A stretch of DNA of 64,000 nt from Andalucia godoyi (taxonomy: Eukaryota; Discoba; Jakobea; Jakobida; Andaluciidae): assembly GCA_009859145.1 (NCBI GenBank), contig VRVR01000029.1:1-64000 (forward strand), written 5' to 3'. Under the pieces are notes generated by a model, which saw nothing but the letters and a program-made list of their open reading frames with translations, had not been told where the DNA came from and made no database searches. The number at the start of each line of letters is the position of its first letter. The stretch's first letter is position 1. The position numbers and the translations under genes were made by a program. Of this stretch, positions 26,674 through 35,854 are shown one piece after another.

Positions 26674-27759
26674 ATGGGAATGGTGAACAAGATCGCTTTT
26701 GCGTCCATGAACCCTCGAAAAGCCGCGTCCTCCGGAACGGATTTCAAGGTTCGGGTCTACTACACCAATGGAGACGGAAAGGATCCGCAACCAATCCGTG
26801 ATTTGTTCTTGGACGGTAGGAAGGAGAGTCAAGTCCGGTATGAAACACCCTCCGCCATTCAGTTCCATCCACTGACTGCAGACGTTCTTGCGGTGCTTTA
26901 TCAGCAAATGGCATCCGCTCGCATTGCTCTCTGGAACGTCACCGCCTCGTATGGCGAGCAGCTATCTTCTCTGCGCAAGCCGTCGCTCGTCATCGATCTC
27001 GATCATCCCGTGAATTGCTTCTCATTTACTTCGGACGGCTCTTGCATTGTGTATGGGTCGTCTCGCAGTTTGTTTGTGTATGATTTGAATGCGCGAGCTC
27101 AACTCAAAATGCTGGAAAGCGTCCATGGTACCCGTTTGTCATGCATTGCTCCCCATCCGCTTGACGGTTCTCTGGTTGCAACCGCTTCGGACGACGGTGA
27201 AGTGAAAGTGCACGACATTGGAACTTGGTCCGTGCAATTCCGCTCTCGAGTGTCTCGAAACTTTACGGGCATTGCTTCCTTGGCGTTTACAAAATCCGGG
27301 GAAGAGATTGTGTGTGCGACAGTGGACGGTGCCGTGGTCGGATTCAGATGTAGCGGAGGCGGAGGAAACACTGCTCGATCTTCTTCAAACTCCACGACAG
27401 GCTCGACGCAGATGGCTTCCGGTCCCCCGATCTTCCGAATGGAATCCTACCCACAAAGATCTCCTTGCACATCCGTGGCAGCCGATTTGTTCAAAATGGA
27501 GCCTCCATGTTCCATCATTGCAGCATACCAAAACGCAACGGTATGTATGTACATGCTAGATGTCACGGAACCAGATCAGGTGCGTTTCACGGACATGCTT
27601 CGCATCGGATCGTTCGGGGGCTCCGTCCGAGATCTCGCCGTCTGCAGTCCGCTGCGAACAGTTTGGACGGGTACGGCGGAGGGAAAGATCCACATCTTCT
27701 CTCTTCGAACGCTGATGCAGAAGTTCCATCCGGACAGCCGGGAACACGGAAGTCCGTAA
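26674..27759 (+). CDS. WD40-type beta-propeller protein
   Basis: A 361-residue protein with WD-like blades. Recognisable cores are AIQFHPLTADVLAVLYQQ..SARIALWNV, NCFSFTSDGSCIVYGSSRSLFVYDL, CIAPHPLDGSLVATASDDGEVKVHDI and a final DLAVCSPLRTVWTGTAEGKIHIFSL. A Ser/Gly-rich insert interrupts the propeller near residue 235. No other domain is present. I cannot name the family. I start at the MGMVNK Met, after a pyrimidine tract ending in CTAG; in-frame codons upstream come from the CTT repeat. The gene converges on the next one with a 21-bp gap. Confidence 0.75.
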   Translation: MGMVNKIAFASMNPRKAASSGTDFKVRVYYTNGDGKDPQPIRDLFLDGRKESQVRYETPSAIQFHPLTADVLAVLYQQMASARIALWNVTASYGEQLSSLRKPSLVIDLDHPVNCFSFTSDGSCIVYGSSRSLFVYDLNARAQLKMLESVHGTRLSCIAPHPLDGSLVATASDDGEVKVHDIGTWSVQFRSRVSRNFTGIASLAFTKSGEEIVCATVDGAVVGFRCSGGGGNTARSSSNSTTGSTQMASGPPIFRMESYPQRSPCTSVAADLFKMEPPCSIIAAYQNATVCMYMLDVTEPDQVRFTDMLRIGSFGGSVRDLAVCSPLRTVWTGTAEGKIHIFSLRTLMQKFHPDSREHGSP

Positions 27760-27780
27760 AGCGCGATGTGCCGCTCGGTG

Positions 27781-30291
27781 CTATCTCGGTGGTACTCGTT
27801 TCATGCTTCCGATTGTAGATTTTCGGCGCAGTGCTGTGATCGGTGGCACCGGGGTTCTGTCGTCTTCGAAGGGCATTTGCTCGATTGCCTCTTCGACCTC
27901 CTCTGCGTCGGACTCCACAGTCTCTACTTCAAATGGCGTCAAGAGTTCCTTGTCCGGTGCTTGTGCACTTCCTTTTTGGTTTGACGAAAATGACAAAGAC
28001 TGTGCCAAACTCGCGCCTTCTTTTGATTGCACAATTGTCCTTCGTGATCCGGTTGCGTTCGCGAAAAATCTTTTGGCAGATGACAGCGTGTTGACAGTGC
28101 TTTTGAAGGAGCTGCGCTGCAAATCAATGGCACTATCAGAGGAATCCATGGTCTGGAACGGCATTGGTCGCAAGGCTTTCAGCACGTCGGGGGACTGCGA
28201 CCCTCCCTTTTGCCCCTGCTCCATCAAAACAATGCCTTCGTCGTCGTGTTCGCACTGTCTGAGGATCTTCCACGCAACGGCATGCAGACCCTCTAGCTTC
28301 TTCGATCCATTGGCAACTGCATATTCCAGAGACCTCCGCAATTCCCGTGCGGCGTCTCGAACGAGCAGTGAGACGCGAATTAGAACTTTTTGCGATGGAG
28401 CAAACAGCTCTGCAACCTGGTCTTCCGAGAACTGTCGGTCGAGCCGTTTGGTGTTGCTGCTGTTGTCATCCTGCTCGACTACTTGTTCGGACAGCCATTT
28501 CCAGAACAGCGCCTCGCCAGTCAGTTGGGTTTCCTGTCCTCCTGGAAATGTTTCTGACTTCCCATTCACGGAACCGCGAGAAAGAAGAGAGCTGCTGCTG
28601 TCACTTCCTGCCCCGCCCGCACTCAATCCCCCGCGCCCAAGCTGCCTTGACAGTGCATGACTCTTCTGTTCGGACAACTCAATCTTCTTCTCAAGAACTT
28701 CAATCATCCCTCTCGCGGCTTGGACCTCCCTGTTCGCATCCATTCTCATCTTTTCAGTTTCCTCGTATCGCGTTTTCCAATCCTGGACCTGGGCCAGGAG
28801 TTCACTGCACTTTATGGAGAGCTCTTCCTGCTTTTGCGATTCCGACTTGGCCTCCAACTCCCCCCGGTGTGTTGGCGGCGGGTGGCTCAGATCAACTCCG
28901 CCTAAGAATGCACTCCATTGCCGAGCCCGGAGTTCGAGGGCGTCTATCTTGTCTTGGTATTCCTTTCGCTGCTGCTGGAACTGGTGCAGCAGCTCGGTGT
29001 ACGAGTTTCGAGCTGCATCCAGGTCCTTCTCCAGCTTTTGGACAGAGACTTTGGCCTTCATGGATTCCACAAATCCCGAGCTTTGCTGGTCAGTCTTCCC
29101 TCGGCTCAGTTCATCTCGTAACTTTTGAATCTCCTGTGCTTGCATGCGAACCGTTGCGCGAAGATCCTTATCCGCCTCGAGTCTCGGCCCTTGGCCCAGC
29201 GTCGCCGGCGTCATGTTGCGATTCTGATGCAGATCTGATGCCCCAGGAGAGAAGGAGTGGATGGAGCCCGACCTGACTCTCCCTTCTACTAGGAAATACA
29301 AGTCATCCTGGTCCTTGCTGAATACCTCTCCGCGTTCGTTCATCCTCCACATCATTTCGTGCAGCGCCCCGAGTTCTTTCAGGTAATCTCTTCTTTGCCG
29401 CGCAATCTCTTCCTCTTTTGTACCAAGCAGCATTTCCAAATGACGACTCTCAATGTTCTTCGATTGGATATCGGATTCAAGTCGCAGAATCTGATTTTTC
29501 AATCCTTCAATCTGGTACTGTGCTTCGATCATTGCAATGGAAGATTCTTCTTTGAACGCCTCCTGATTGTTATGCTGCATATTTCTTAAGTAAATCTCTT
29601 CAAACGTGTGTCTGAACAGGGACGAAATCTCCTCCTCGAGAACGGTAACCTTTTGTGTCGCAAGATTCAAGCTTGTGTTCAGGTTCTTTGCCGTGAGGAT
29701 CCCAGACGGAAAATGAAAGAACGACATCCGATCTCGTATAAGCTCTGCCGATGTCTTCTTAGAAGCCTCATTTTCATCTTCCGTGGTCGCCAGATGCAGC
29801 ATGTCCAGAAATCGTACTTTCAGCGCAAACAAGTGCGCTTCCATGGCAGACAGCCAGTACTTGTCATTGGATGTCAGGTCCCGCAGCGCTGCCACCCACT
29901 TTGCGGTGATGCCTTTCGCACCGCTCCCGGTGCTCCCGGGACTTAAACCAGACTGCTGTGGGAACGGCGTCAGTGATGATGGCGATGATGGTGGGCCATG
30001 AAATGGATCTTCTGGAAGGAAGCTTGGGGATGGCGAGCGCGTGGCAGCAGGATTTCCATTCTGTTCTTGCAAGAATGTTGGTGGTGTAACAGCGGGATCA
30101 GCTGCGAGCTGCGACGTGAGCTGCTCATCCGACGACGCTGACGCTGGTGAAGAAGACGACACAACAGGAGAACCTGGGCTCTTCGTCAGAGACGGGGTAG
30201 GTGATATGGCAACATCAGACGGGGATGGGCGACGACGTGTAGCGGGAGAAGACTGGTTTGATGATCGAGATGGTATTCGCACACTGATCAT
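27781..30291 (-). CDS. Long coiled-coil protein, unassigned
   Basis: An 836-residue protein. Residues 1-130 are Ser/Pro-rich and disordered. About 130-330 is helical and probably the best-conserved part (YWLSAMEAHLFALKVRFLDML, then TFEEIYLRNMQHNNQEAFKEE). About 330-560 is classical heptad coiled coil. About 610-700 is another helical block (ALFWKWLSEQVVEQDDN, then VLIRVSLLVRDAARELRRSLE). The acidic tail ends in a basic RRKSTIGSMKRVPPR. Domain order suggests a cytoskeletal or basal-body protein, but I see no family signature. Confidence 0.7.
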   Translation of the reverse strand: MISVRIPSRSSNQSSPATRRRPSPSDVAISPTPSLTKSPGSPVVSSSSPASASSDEQLTSQLAADPAVTPPTFLQEQNGNPAATRSPSPSFLPEDPFHGPPSSPSSLTPFPQQSGLSPGSTGSGAKGITAKWVAALRDLTSNDKYWLSAMEAHLFALKVRFLDMLHLATTEDENEASKKTSAELIRDRMSFFHFPSGILTAKNLNTSLNLATQKVTVLEEEISSLFRHTFEEIYLRNMQHNNQEAFKEESSIAMIEAQYQIEGLKNQILRLESDIQSKNIESRHLEMLLGTKEEEIARQRRDYLKELGALHEMMWRMNERGEVFSKDQDDLYFLVEGRVRSGSIHSFSPGASDLHQNRNMTPATLGQGPRLEADKDLRATVRMQAQEIQKLRDELSRGKTDQQSSGFVESMKAKVSVQKLEKDLDAARNSYTELLHQFQQQRKEYQDKIDALELRARQWSAFLGGVDLSHPPPTHRGELEAKSESQKQEELSIKCSELLAQVQDWKTRYEETEKMRMDANREVQAARGMIEVLEKKIELSEQKSHALSRQLGRGGLSAGGAGSDSSSSLLSRGSVNGKSETFPGGQETQLTGEALFWKWLSEQVVEQDDNSSNTKRLDRQFSEDQVAELFAPSQKVLIRVSLLVRDAARELRRSLEYAVANGSKKLEGLHAVAWKILRQCEHDDEGIVLMEQGQKGGSQSPDVLKALRPMPFQTMDSSDSAIDLQRSSFKSTVNTLSSAKRFFANATGSRRTIVQSKEGASLAQSLSFSSNQKGSAQAPDKELLTPFEVETVESDAEEVEEAIEQMPFEDDRTPVPPITALRRKSTIGSMKRVPPR

Positions 30292-30783
30292 CTTGCGTAG
30301 CCGCTTCTTCCTTTTCCTTTTCCTTTTCCTTTTCCTCTTCCTCCTCTTTTTCTTTTTCTTCCTTTTCTTTTCTCCGAACCGCTATGTCCTGATGAAAGAC
30401 TTCTGCTGTTTAACGCTGCTTATGACTTTTTGTGCACCACAATCACTGATTCTTTAAACGATTGCACGAGAGCTGAGTAAGCCCCTGCTGTACAACCCAA
30501 GAGAAAACGTTCTGGCATCAACTTGTCATGCACTTGATGCCATAGCAGCCAAAAAATATATAGAACAAGTAAATAGGAATATTTGAAACAAGAATTAATA
30601 ATGTCGAATTTTCAAAAGGGCGAAACTTTTCCGTCTTTCATGTTTGATTCCTTCCTGCCTTGTTAGCTTCGTCTTGCTTCTTTTTGAAACGCTGCAGGGG
30701 AAAAAGCATATCTTGTAGGGACGAAAGCAGAAAGGGAAGAAAGAGGGGGGAAGAAAGAGGGGGGAAGAAAGAAAGAAAGAAAA
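30292..30783. promoter_or_regulatory. Divergent spacer with hairpin and purine tract
   Basis: Separates two divergent genes. It contains CCTTTT repeats at 30308-30340, a 9-bp perfect hairpin at 30513-30542, and a 55-base purine-only tract (30729-30783) that runs straight into the UTP14 start codon. Confidence 0.4.
30485..30548 (+). other. Hairpin, possible structured RNA
   Basis: TGGCATCAA at 30513-30521 pairs perfectly with TTGATGCCA at 30534-30542 across a 12-base loop. An outer CTGCT (30485-30489) can pair with AGCAG (30544-30548). The outer pairing leaves a very asymmetric bulge of about 23 bases, so an H/ACA RNA is not clearly supported. The sequence sits in an otherwise empty spacer. 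Confidence 0.25.
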
Positions 30784-33177
30784 ATGGCCAGGAAACGATC
30801 CTCTGTCCGCGAGCTCGCTGCTGCTGCTCAGACCATGTCGGTAACAGAGGACTCCGACTTTGAAGAATTGGATGCTGCATTCGGCGGCTCTGATGATTCC
30901 GCTGCTTCTGACTCGGAGAATGCTGTAGAAAAGCCACGAAAGCGAGAAGCGCCTCTGAGGCCTACGAGTAAGAAGTTTGCATCTGCATTTTCGTCATTTC
31001 AAGATGTTCTCTCAGATGACGACCAAGATGGGCAGGTGGGATACGACGGAGGCGACGGAGACGCACAAGGGAGAAAGATGGGTCGCCGTTCTGCAAATGC
31101 AGCAGTTCGAACAAGCGCGTTGTCCATGCGGGAGATTCTGGGAATGTTGCCAAAGGAAGCTGCGAAACAAGCAAAATCTCTTGCTTCTCGTGAAAATAAG
31201 GTTGCACTGCTGAAGCAGATGACGAGAGATTCAAGAACAGAGCGGAAGGTGGCGTACGAGGCCGCAAAGACCGAGATTGAAGCCTTTATTCCTCAAGTAA
31301 AGGAAATGCGGGAGACGCGAACGGTCCGTTTTGAAGGCCTGACGTCGCGACCGTCGGATTCACAAGCGACACTTGCGCAAATTGCTGTGGACATTAAGCA
31401 ACCAGATCTGGAAAAAATCCAGAAGAACAAGCAAAAGAAGAGCATTGAAGAACTGCTTTCCGTCGGGTCGTATATGGAGGAGACGATGAAGAGCAAGAAG
31501 AAGGGCGGCGAAAGTGTGCAGGACGATTCGACAGCGAGCGCGGCAGCCGGAGCGAACGACAACGCGCTCGGAGGGAATGATTTGGAGTCCAACATTGAAA
31601 CGCTGCTTGTTGCTGGAAAACTGAGAGCATACGAACACTTTATGCAGCAGAAGATGAAGCGGTGGGCGAAAATCAAGTCGAAGACTTTCAGAAAAGCCCT
31701 GAAGAAGAAGAAGAAGGAAAAGGGCGAAGGAAAGGACAACCAAGTGGATCAGAAAGGGAGCGGAAATTCTGCAGAGGAAGTTGCCAAGCTGGAGTACGAG
31801 CGTGCGAAAGAGCGAATGACATTGCGACACAAACAGTACATGATGAAGGGAAAGGGCAGAGTTGAGGCACTTGGTACTGGTGTAGAAGATTGGAAAAATG
31901 CGATTCAAGACTATGAAGATCAGCGAAGTGATGGATCTCCTGACGAGGCCGACGAGTCCGATGGGGCTGGTGCAGACGAGCCGGCGAGCGACGTCGATGC
32001 AGCATCAAAGAAATCCAGTTCCAAATCCAAGTCCATGGGCTTCGAAGACGTTCCGCAGCTCATTCGATCGAAAGCTTCGGTCGCGAAGCAAGGAAATTCT
32101 GCCATGTCGTTCGATGTGAATAATGGCAAAGCGACGCATCAAGGCAAAGTGCTTTTGATGGAGACCACTTCGAGGAAGAAGATTCCAAGCTCTGGAATTG
32201 ATGACAGTGACGATGCCTCGTCTGTTTCTGACGGCATCACGTCGGCGAAAGACTCTGATGGCGTTCAAGAGTCGTCAGATTCCGAGGGTGGCGAAGTGAA
32301 GAGGCAGACACCGAAGAGCCAGACCGGACCGGCTCAGAAGAGTGGTAGTGTTGCAAAAATTGTCGAGGATGTCGAAATGGAGGAGAACCCGTGGCTGTCC
32401 GTGTCAGCAGCGAACTCTCGCAGGCAACGGAAGGCTGTCGATCAGAAGAATGCGGAGACTGCGAAAGAATCGCGAAAGCGACCGAAGAAAGGTCTTCAGG
32501 TTGAACCCAATCTCGAACAAATGATGGATGAGGACGATGACATGGTCTCCAAGCGCGATTCCGAGCTGCACGCGCTGTTTGTGAATGCTTTTCATGAAGA
32601 CGTTGGCTCTCGATCTCAAATTGTCGTTGATGAGGACGGGATTGAAGAAGACTTCGCGAAGGACAAGGAGACGATGGTCAAACACGAAGAAGAAGAGAAG
32701 AAACGGCTGCTTGAAAAGGAAAAGGATCCACTCGCTGCTATTTTGGGCCCTGATGTATCGTCACTTCCCGGCTGGAATTCTTGGGCTGGAGGATCCGGTG
32801 ATCAGAGCTCGGAACCTGCCAAGAAGAAGCGCAAAATCAGTAATGGCACAGCCAAGGCTTCTGCAGCAATAACTGTGTCTGACATTCATGGAAAGAAGTC
32901 TGTTCCTCGCAAGGATTCCAAGATGAAGCACGTTTTCGTCTCCGAGCGCGTTGATCAGAAGCGCGTGAAGAAGTACACCGTTCCGGATCTTCCGTTCCCC
33001 TACGTCCATGGGTCTCAATACAAGCTCGACATGTCGATGCCTCTGGGTCCAGAATTCCACACTGCAACAATGTACAAATCACTGATGGAGCCGTCTGTGA
33101 AGACGAAGCCTGGCGTCGCCATTCAGCCCATGCGTGCTCCAAAAGCGAAGACCTCGTCGAGGGCCCCGTCGAAATAG
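30784..33177 (+). CDS. UTP14: UTP14, SSU processome component
   Basis: A 797-residue nucleolar protein needed for 18S rRNA processing; Utp14 activates the Dhr1 helicase. The family pattern is present: charged N-terminus; KRWAKIKSKTFRK followed by a poly-Lys run (KKKKKEKGEGK); ERAKERMTLRHKQ; the FVNAFHEDVGSR block; DPLAAILGPDVSSLPGWNSWAG, corresponding to the conserved 'LPGWGSW.G'; then KHVFVSERVDQKRVKKYTVPDLPFPYVHGSQYKLDMSMPLGPEFHT, which closes all Utp14 proteins. Two acidic Ser-rich linkers separate these blocks. The start is the only Met before the first conserved acidic region. Confidence 0.93.
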   Translation: MARKRSSVRELAAAAQTMSVTEDSDFEELDAAFGGSDDSAASDSENAVEKPRKREAPLRPTSKKFASAFSSFQDVLSDDDQDGQVGYDGGDGDAQGRKMGRRSANAAVRTSALSMREILGMLPKEAAKQAKSLASRENKVALLKQMTRDSRTERKVAYEAAKTEIEAFIPQVKEMRETRTVRFEGLTSRPSDSQATLAQIAVDIKQPDLEKIQKNKQKKSIEELLSVGSYMEETMKSKKKGGESVQDDSTASAAAGANDNALGGNDLESNIETLLVAGKLRAYEHFMQQKMKRWAKIKSKTFRKALKKKKKEKGEGKDNQVDQKGSGNSAEEVAKLEYERAKERMTLRHKQYMMKGKGRVEALGTGVEDWKNAIQDYEDQRSDGSPDEADESDGAGADEPASDVDAASKKSSSKSKSMGFEDVPQLIRSKASVAKQGNSAMSFDVNNGKATHQGKVLLMETTSRKKIPSSGIDDSDDASSVSDGITSAKDSDGVQESSDSEGGEVKRQTPKSQTGPAQKSGSVAKIVEDVEMEENPWLSVSAANSRRQRKAVDQKNAETAKESRKRPKKGLQVEPNLEQMMDEDDDMVSKRDSELHALFVNAFHEDVGSRSQIVVDEDGIEEDFAKDKETMVKHEEEEKKRLLEKEKDPLAAILGPDVSSLPGWNSWAGGSGDQSSEPAKKKRKISNGTAKASAAITVSDIHGKKSVPRKDSKMKHVFVSERVDQKRVKKYTVPDLPFPYVHGSQYKLDMSMPLGPEFHTATMYKSLMEPSVKTKPGVAIQPMRAPKAKTSSRAPSK

Positions 33178-33350
33178 CGCATCTTACCTCTCCCATGCTT
33201 TTCCACGCGGTCTGTATTTTGTAAAAGTTGACTATTGTGATGCTGCTAAGCGATCTCCTTGGGCGTTTCTTTCTTCTTTGTGCGTGCGAGTGTGTTCTGT
33301 GAAGTCACGTAATTGCTTTAATGTAAGGAAAATACTGGAAGTTGTCCCAT

Positions 33351-34223
33351 CTAATAGTCGTCGTCGTCGGAGTTCGTAGCCTTTCGTGCTGTGCTTGACC
33401 GAGAGTACAGTATCTTCTTCTGGCGCGCCTGCTCAGCCTTCTCCTCGGCCAAACTCTCGCGGTCGACATGAACCGTGATGACTCCCGACTCGCCCAATCT
33501 TGCTTCAAGCATTTCTGTGGAAAACTCGACTGTGCCGCCAAGATCCTCGCACCCGACAACTCGGTCAATCGCAACTCCCTTGTGGAAGATGATGATCGTC
33601 GGAAGCACTCGAATCGCGAGTTTGGGGACGAAAAACTGGGCCTTCTCTGCATTAATCTTGATGATCTTGAATTCCAGATGCTTCTTTGCGATTTCCTTCA
33701 AATGATGGTCGAACACCTTGCATGACTCGAAATCGGCGTGATAAAACATGCATGCAACCACATCGGAACTTGTGACCTCGGTCAGGAAATCAGGCTCGTC
33801 GATCTCCCGATACTCGCCATGCCCTTTAATCTTATGTTCCTGCATCTTTTGGTGCTGCTTCTTCAGTTCGGCAATTCTCTTTCTTCGGAACGTCTCGGCA
33901 TCATCAAATCCGTCCTCGTCCTCGTCCTCGTTCTCGTCCTTCTTGCTTGATTCTCCATTCTCGTTTCCCTCTTCGTCATTCGCATTGTCTGTACTCGAAA
34001 CATGCGCACTAGTGGGCTCATCCCCCTTCTCCCCATCCTCGTCTTCATCTTCATCATTCTCGGGACCCCGGGATCCGTACTTGCTCAAAATAGCAGGACC
34101 GCCACTCGACTTCTGCATCTGCTTCTTCCGCTCCGCTTGCTTCTCGCGGCGCTTTCGATCCGCCAAAATGCGCTCTCGAAGCGCAAGATCTTCGGCGTCC
34201 AAGTGCGACAAGTCTGGCTCCAT
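33351..34223 (-). CDS. TXNDC9: TXNDC9 (phosducin-like family thioredoxin-fold protein)
   Basis: A 290-residue protein. The middle RRKRIAELKKQHQKMQEHKIKGHGEYREIDEPDFL, then VVACMFYHADFESCKVFDHHLKEIAKKHLEFKIIKINAEKAQFFVPKLAIRVLPTI, follows TXNDC9 residue by residue. As in that family the CXXC is reduced to a single Cys. The VGCEDLGG motif follows, and the acidic DDDDY end is typical. TXNDC9 modulates CCT-mediated folding of tubulin and actin. An acidic Glu/Asp-rich insert (residues 45-105) between the N-terminal helix and the conserved part is longer than usual. It is divergent from the NTA1-like gene. Confidence 0.9.
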   Translation of the reverse strand: MEPDLSHLDAEDLALRERILADRKRREKQAERKKQMQKSSGGPAILSKYGSRGPENDEDEDEDGEKGDEPTSAHVSSTDNANDEEGNENGESSKKDENEDEDEDGFDDAETFRRKRIAELKKQHQKMQEHKIKGHGEYREIDEPDFLTEVTSSDVVACMFYHADFESCKVFDHHLKEIAKKHLEFKIIKINAEKAQFFVPKLAIRVLPTIIIFHKGVAIDRVVGCEDLGGTVEFSTEMLEARLGESGVITVHVDRESLAEEKAEQARQKKILYSRSSTARKATNSDDDDY

Positions 34224-34543
34224 CCTTTGGTAATTATCTTTTTAAACCCCCCTATTGTAGTAGGAAAAAAAAGGTAAATCAAATTTAAAACAACAAAAAT
34301 AAGCATACACACATATATCTATTAATTAATTAAATAACAAAAAACCGCATGAATCACGCTCAGTCGGAAAAGCTTTGGGAAACGACTGAGCGCCAAACGT
34401 CGTTATGAAAAGAATCACATGATGCAAGGATTTATTTTTTTCAGCCGCACTTGCGTCGGGATTCGGGATTCCTTTGAAGGGATTTGGAGACCCCAGTTTT
34501 TTTTTTTTTTTTTGGAGAATTGAAATGCATCTGCAGCCCAATC
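34224..34543. promoter_or_regulatory. Divergent A/T-rich promoter region
   Basis: Separates two divergent genes. It contains ATTAATTAATTAAAT near 34320-34334, a poly-T run of 17 at 34497-34513, and no gene. Confidence 0.35.
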
Positions 34544-35431
34544 ATGAAGATCGGCTGTGTGCAGTTTGACGCGAGACTGGGAGACGTCGACGCCAACATT
34601 CGTCGAGTCGAAGAGTTGCTGCAGCGACGGAACATCACGAGTGGGACTGGACTGACGGTGCTACTGTTCCCCGAGCTGAGTCTCTCTGGCTACTGCTTCT
34701 CTTCAAAGTCCGAGATCCTTCCGTTCGCAGAGCACGTGGATAAGCCTGGAAAATGCCTGACATATGCATCGGATCTTGCAAAGCGAGTAGGAGCGTTTGT
34801 TGCGATGGGGTTTGTGGAAATCGCCGACAACAGCCAGAAGAACAACGGTCGTCGTTGTGATGACGCCACGTCGGAGAGCATGGATGCTGAACTGTACAAC
34901 TCAATGGTGCTGGTGGACAAGAGCGGCAAGATCGTGTACACCTACAGGAAAAGTTTCTTGTATGAGACGGACGAGTCTTGGGCGCTGGAAGGAGGCGGCT
35001 TCAAAGAAGCATATGTTGATGGATTGCGGACAACGCTGAGTGTTGCCATTTGCATGGACATCAATCCGTACCAGTTCAAAGCGCCCTTTGATGCGTTCGA
35101 GTATGCAAACTCCCTTTCGGCGGATGTGCGGCTCGTCTTGTTCTGCACGAATTGGATTTTATCGGCACCAAATCTGCCCAAGACTCCCGAGGAAATCTGC
35201 GACCCCGAAAAGAATGCAGCGCATCTGATCCAGTACCTGGCGCTCCGAATGAAACCAGTCTTGGGTCATCCAGTTGTGTTCTGCGCAGCCAATCGCGTTG
35301 GAACAGAGCGCGGAACTCGGTTTGCGGGTGCGTCCTGCATCATAGATCTCAAAAGACGCACGATCCTCGGTCACTTGGACTCCGATGCCGAGGATGTCTT
35401 GATTGTCGATGACGTTCCATTGTATCCTTAG
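34544..35431 (+). CDS. Protein N-terminal asparagine/glutamine amidohydrolase-like (NTA1 type)
   Basis: A 295-residue carbon-nitrogen hydrolase (nitrilase fold). The catalytic triad is visible: Glu44 in LLFPELSLSGY, Lys136 in YRKSFLYETDESWALEG, and Cys170 in SVAICMDINPYQF. The YRK..LYETDE.WALEG and CMD.NPY.F variants are those of yeast Nta1, which deamidates N-terminal Asn and Gln in the N-degron pathway. Length is close to the nitrilase core, shorter than yeast Nta1. The chosen Met directly precedes the first beta strand (MKIGCVQFDARLGD); upstream codons come from the poly-T leader. Confidence 0.8.
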   Translation: MKIGCVQFDARLGDVDANIRRVEELLQRRNITSGTGLTVLLFPELSLSGYCFSSKSEILPFAEHVDKPGKCLTYASDLAKRVGAFVAMGFVEIADNSQKNNGRRCDDATSESMDAELYNSMVLVDKSGKIVYTYRKSFLYETDESWALEGGGFKEAYVDGLRTTLSVAICMDINPYQFKAPFDAFEYANSLSADVRLVLFCTNWILSAPNLPKTPEEICDPEKNAAHLIQYLALRMKPVLGHPVVFCAANRVGTERGTRFAGASCIIDLKRRTILGHLDSDAEDVLIVDDVPLYP

Positions 35432-35854
35432 CTTTAACGTATGTATTACCGATATCTGTTGCGCTCCCACTCCCGCTTGTCACTACGAGTTCGAGATACA
35501 CATGCGCAGTTGCTGCAGCAAGGTTCTGTACCTACAACAACGTAGTCAGTTAGATGGACAGATATGGATGCATGGTCGTCAAGTAATCAACCTTGTGACT
35601 GCAGCCGGAAACAGCCGCGAATTAGGAATGATACAGTACCATGGAGACAATCATGGAGACAATGAGCGATTTCCAGCCGCGTATCTGTTGTAATTTTAAA
35701 AAAAATTAAAAAACACCCTTCTCTGCCTTCGCCAAGTTCTGAGTATTCAGCTGAGCTTTGACCGCACACGACACGACAGTGGGTTGTGGCGCACTCCGAG
35801 CATCTTTCGGGGGCGTGACAGAACGGATCGATTCGAAGGGAGTCCGGTACACGA
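35432..35854. other. Spacer between two plus-strand genes
   Basis: No gene is visible. A TGGAGACAATCATGGAGACAAT direct repeat lies at 35641-35662, and A-rich runs lie near 35697-35712. Confidence 0.5.

Noticed and set aside
26523-26747. Minus-strand poly-Lys frame
   Set aside because: It reads a (CTT)n microsatellite backwards and has no independent support.
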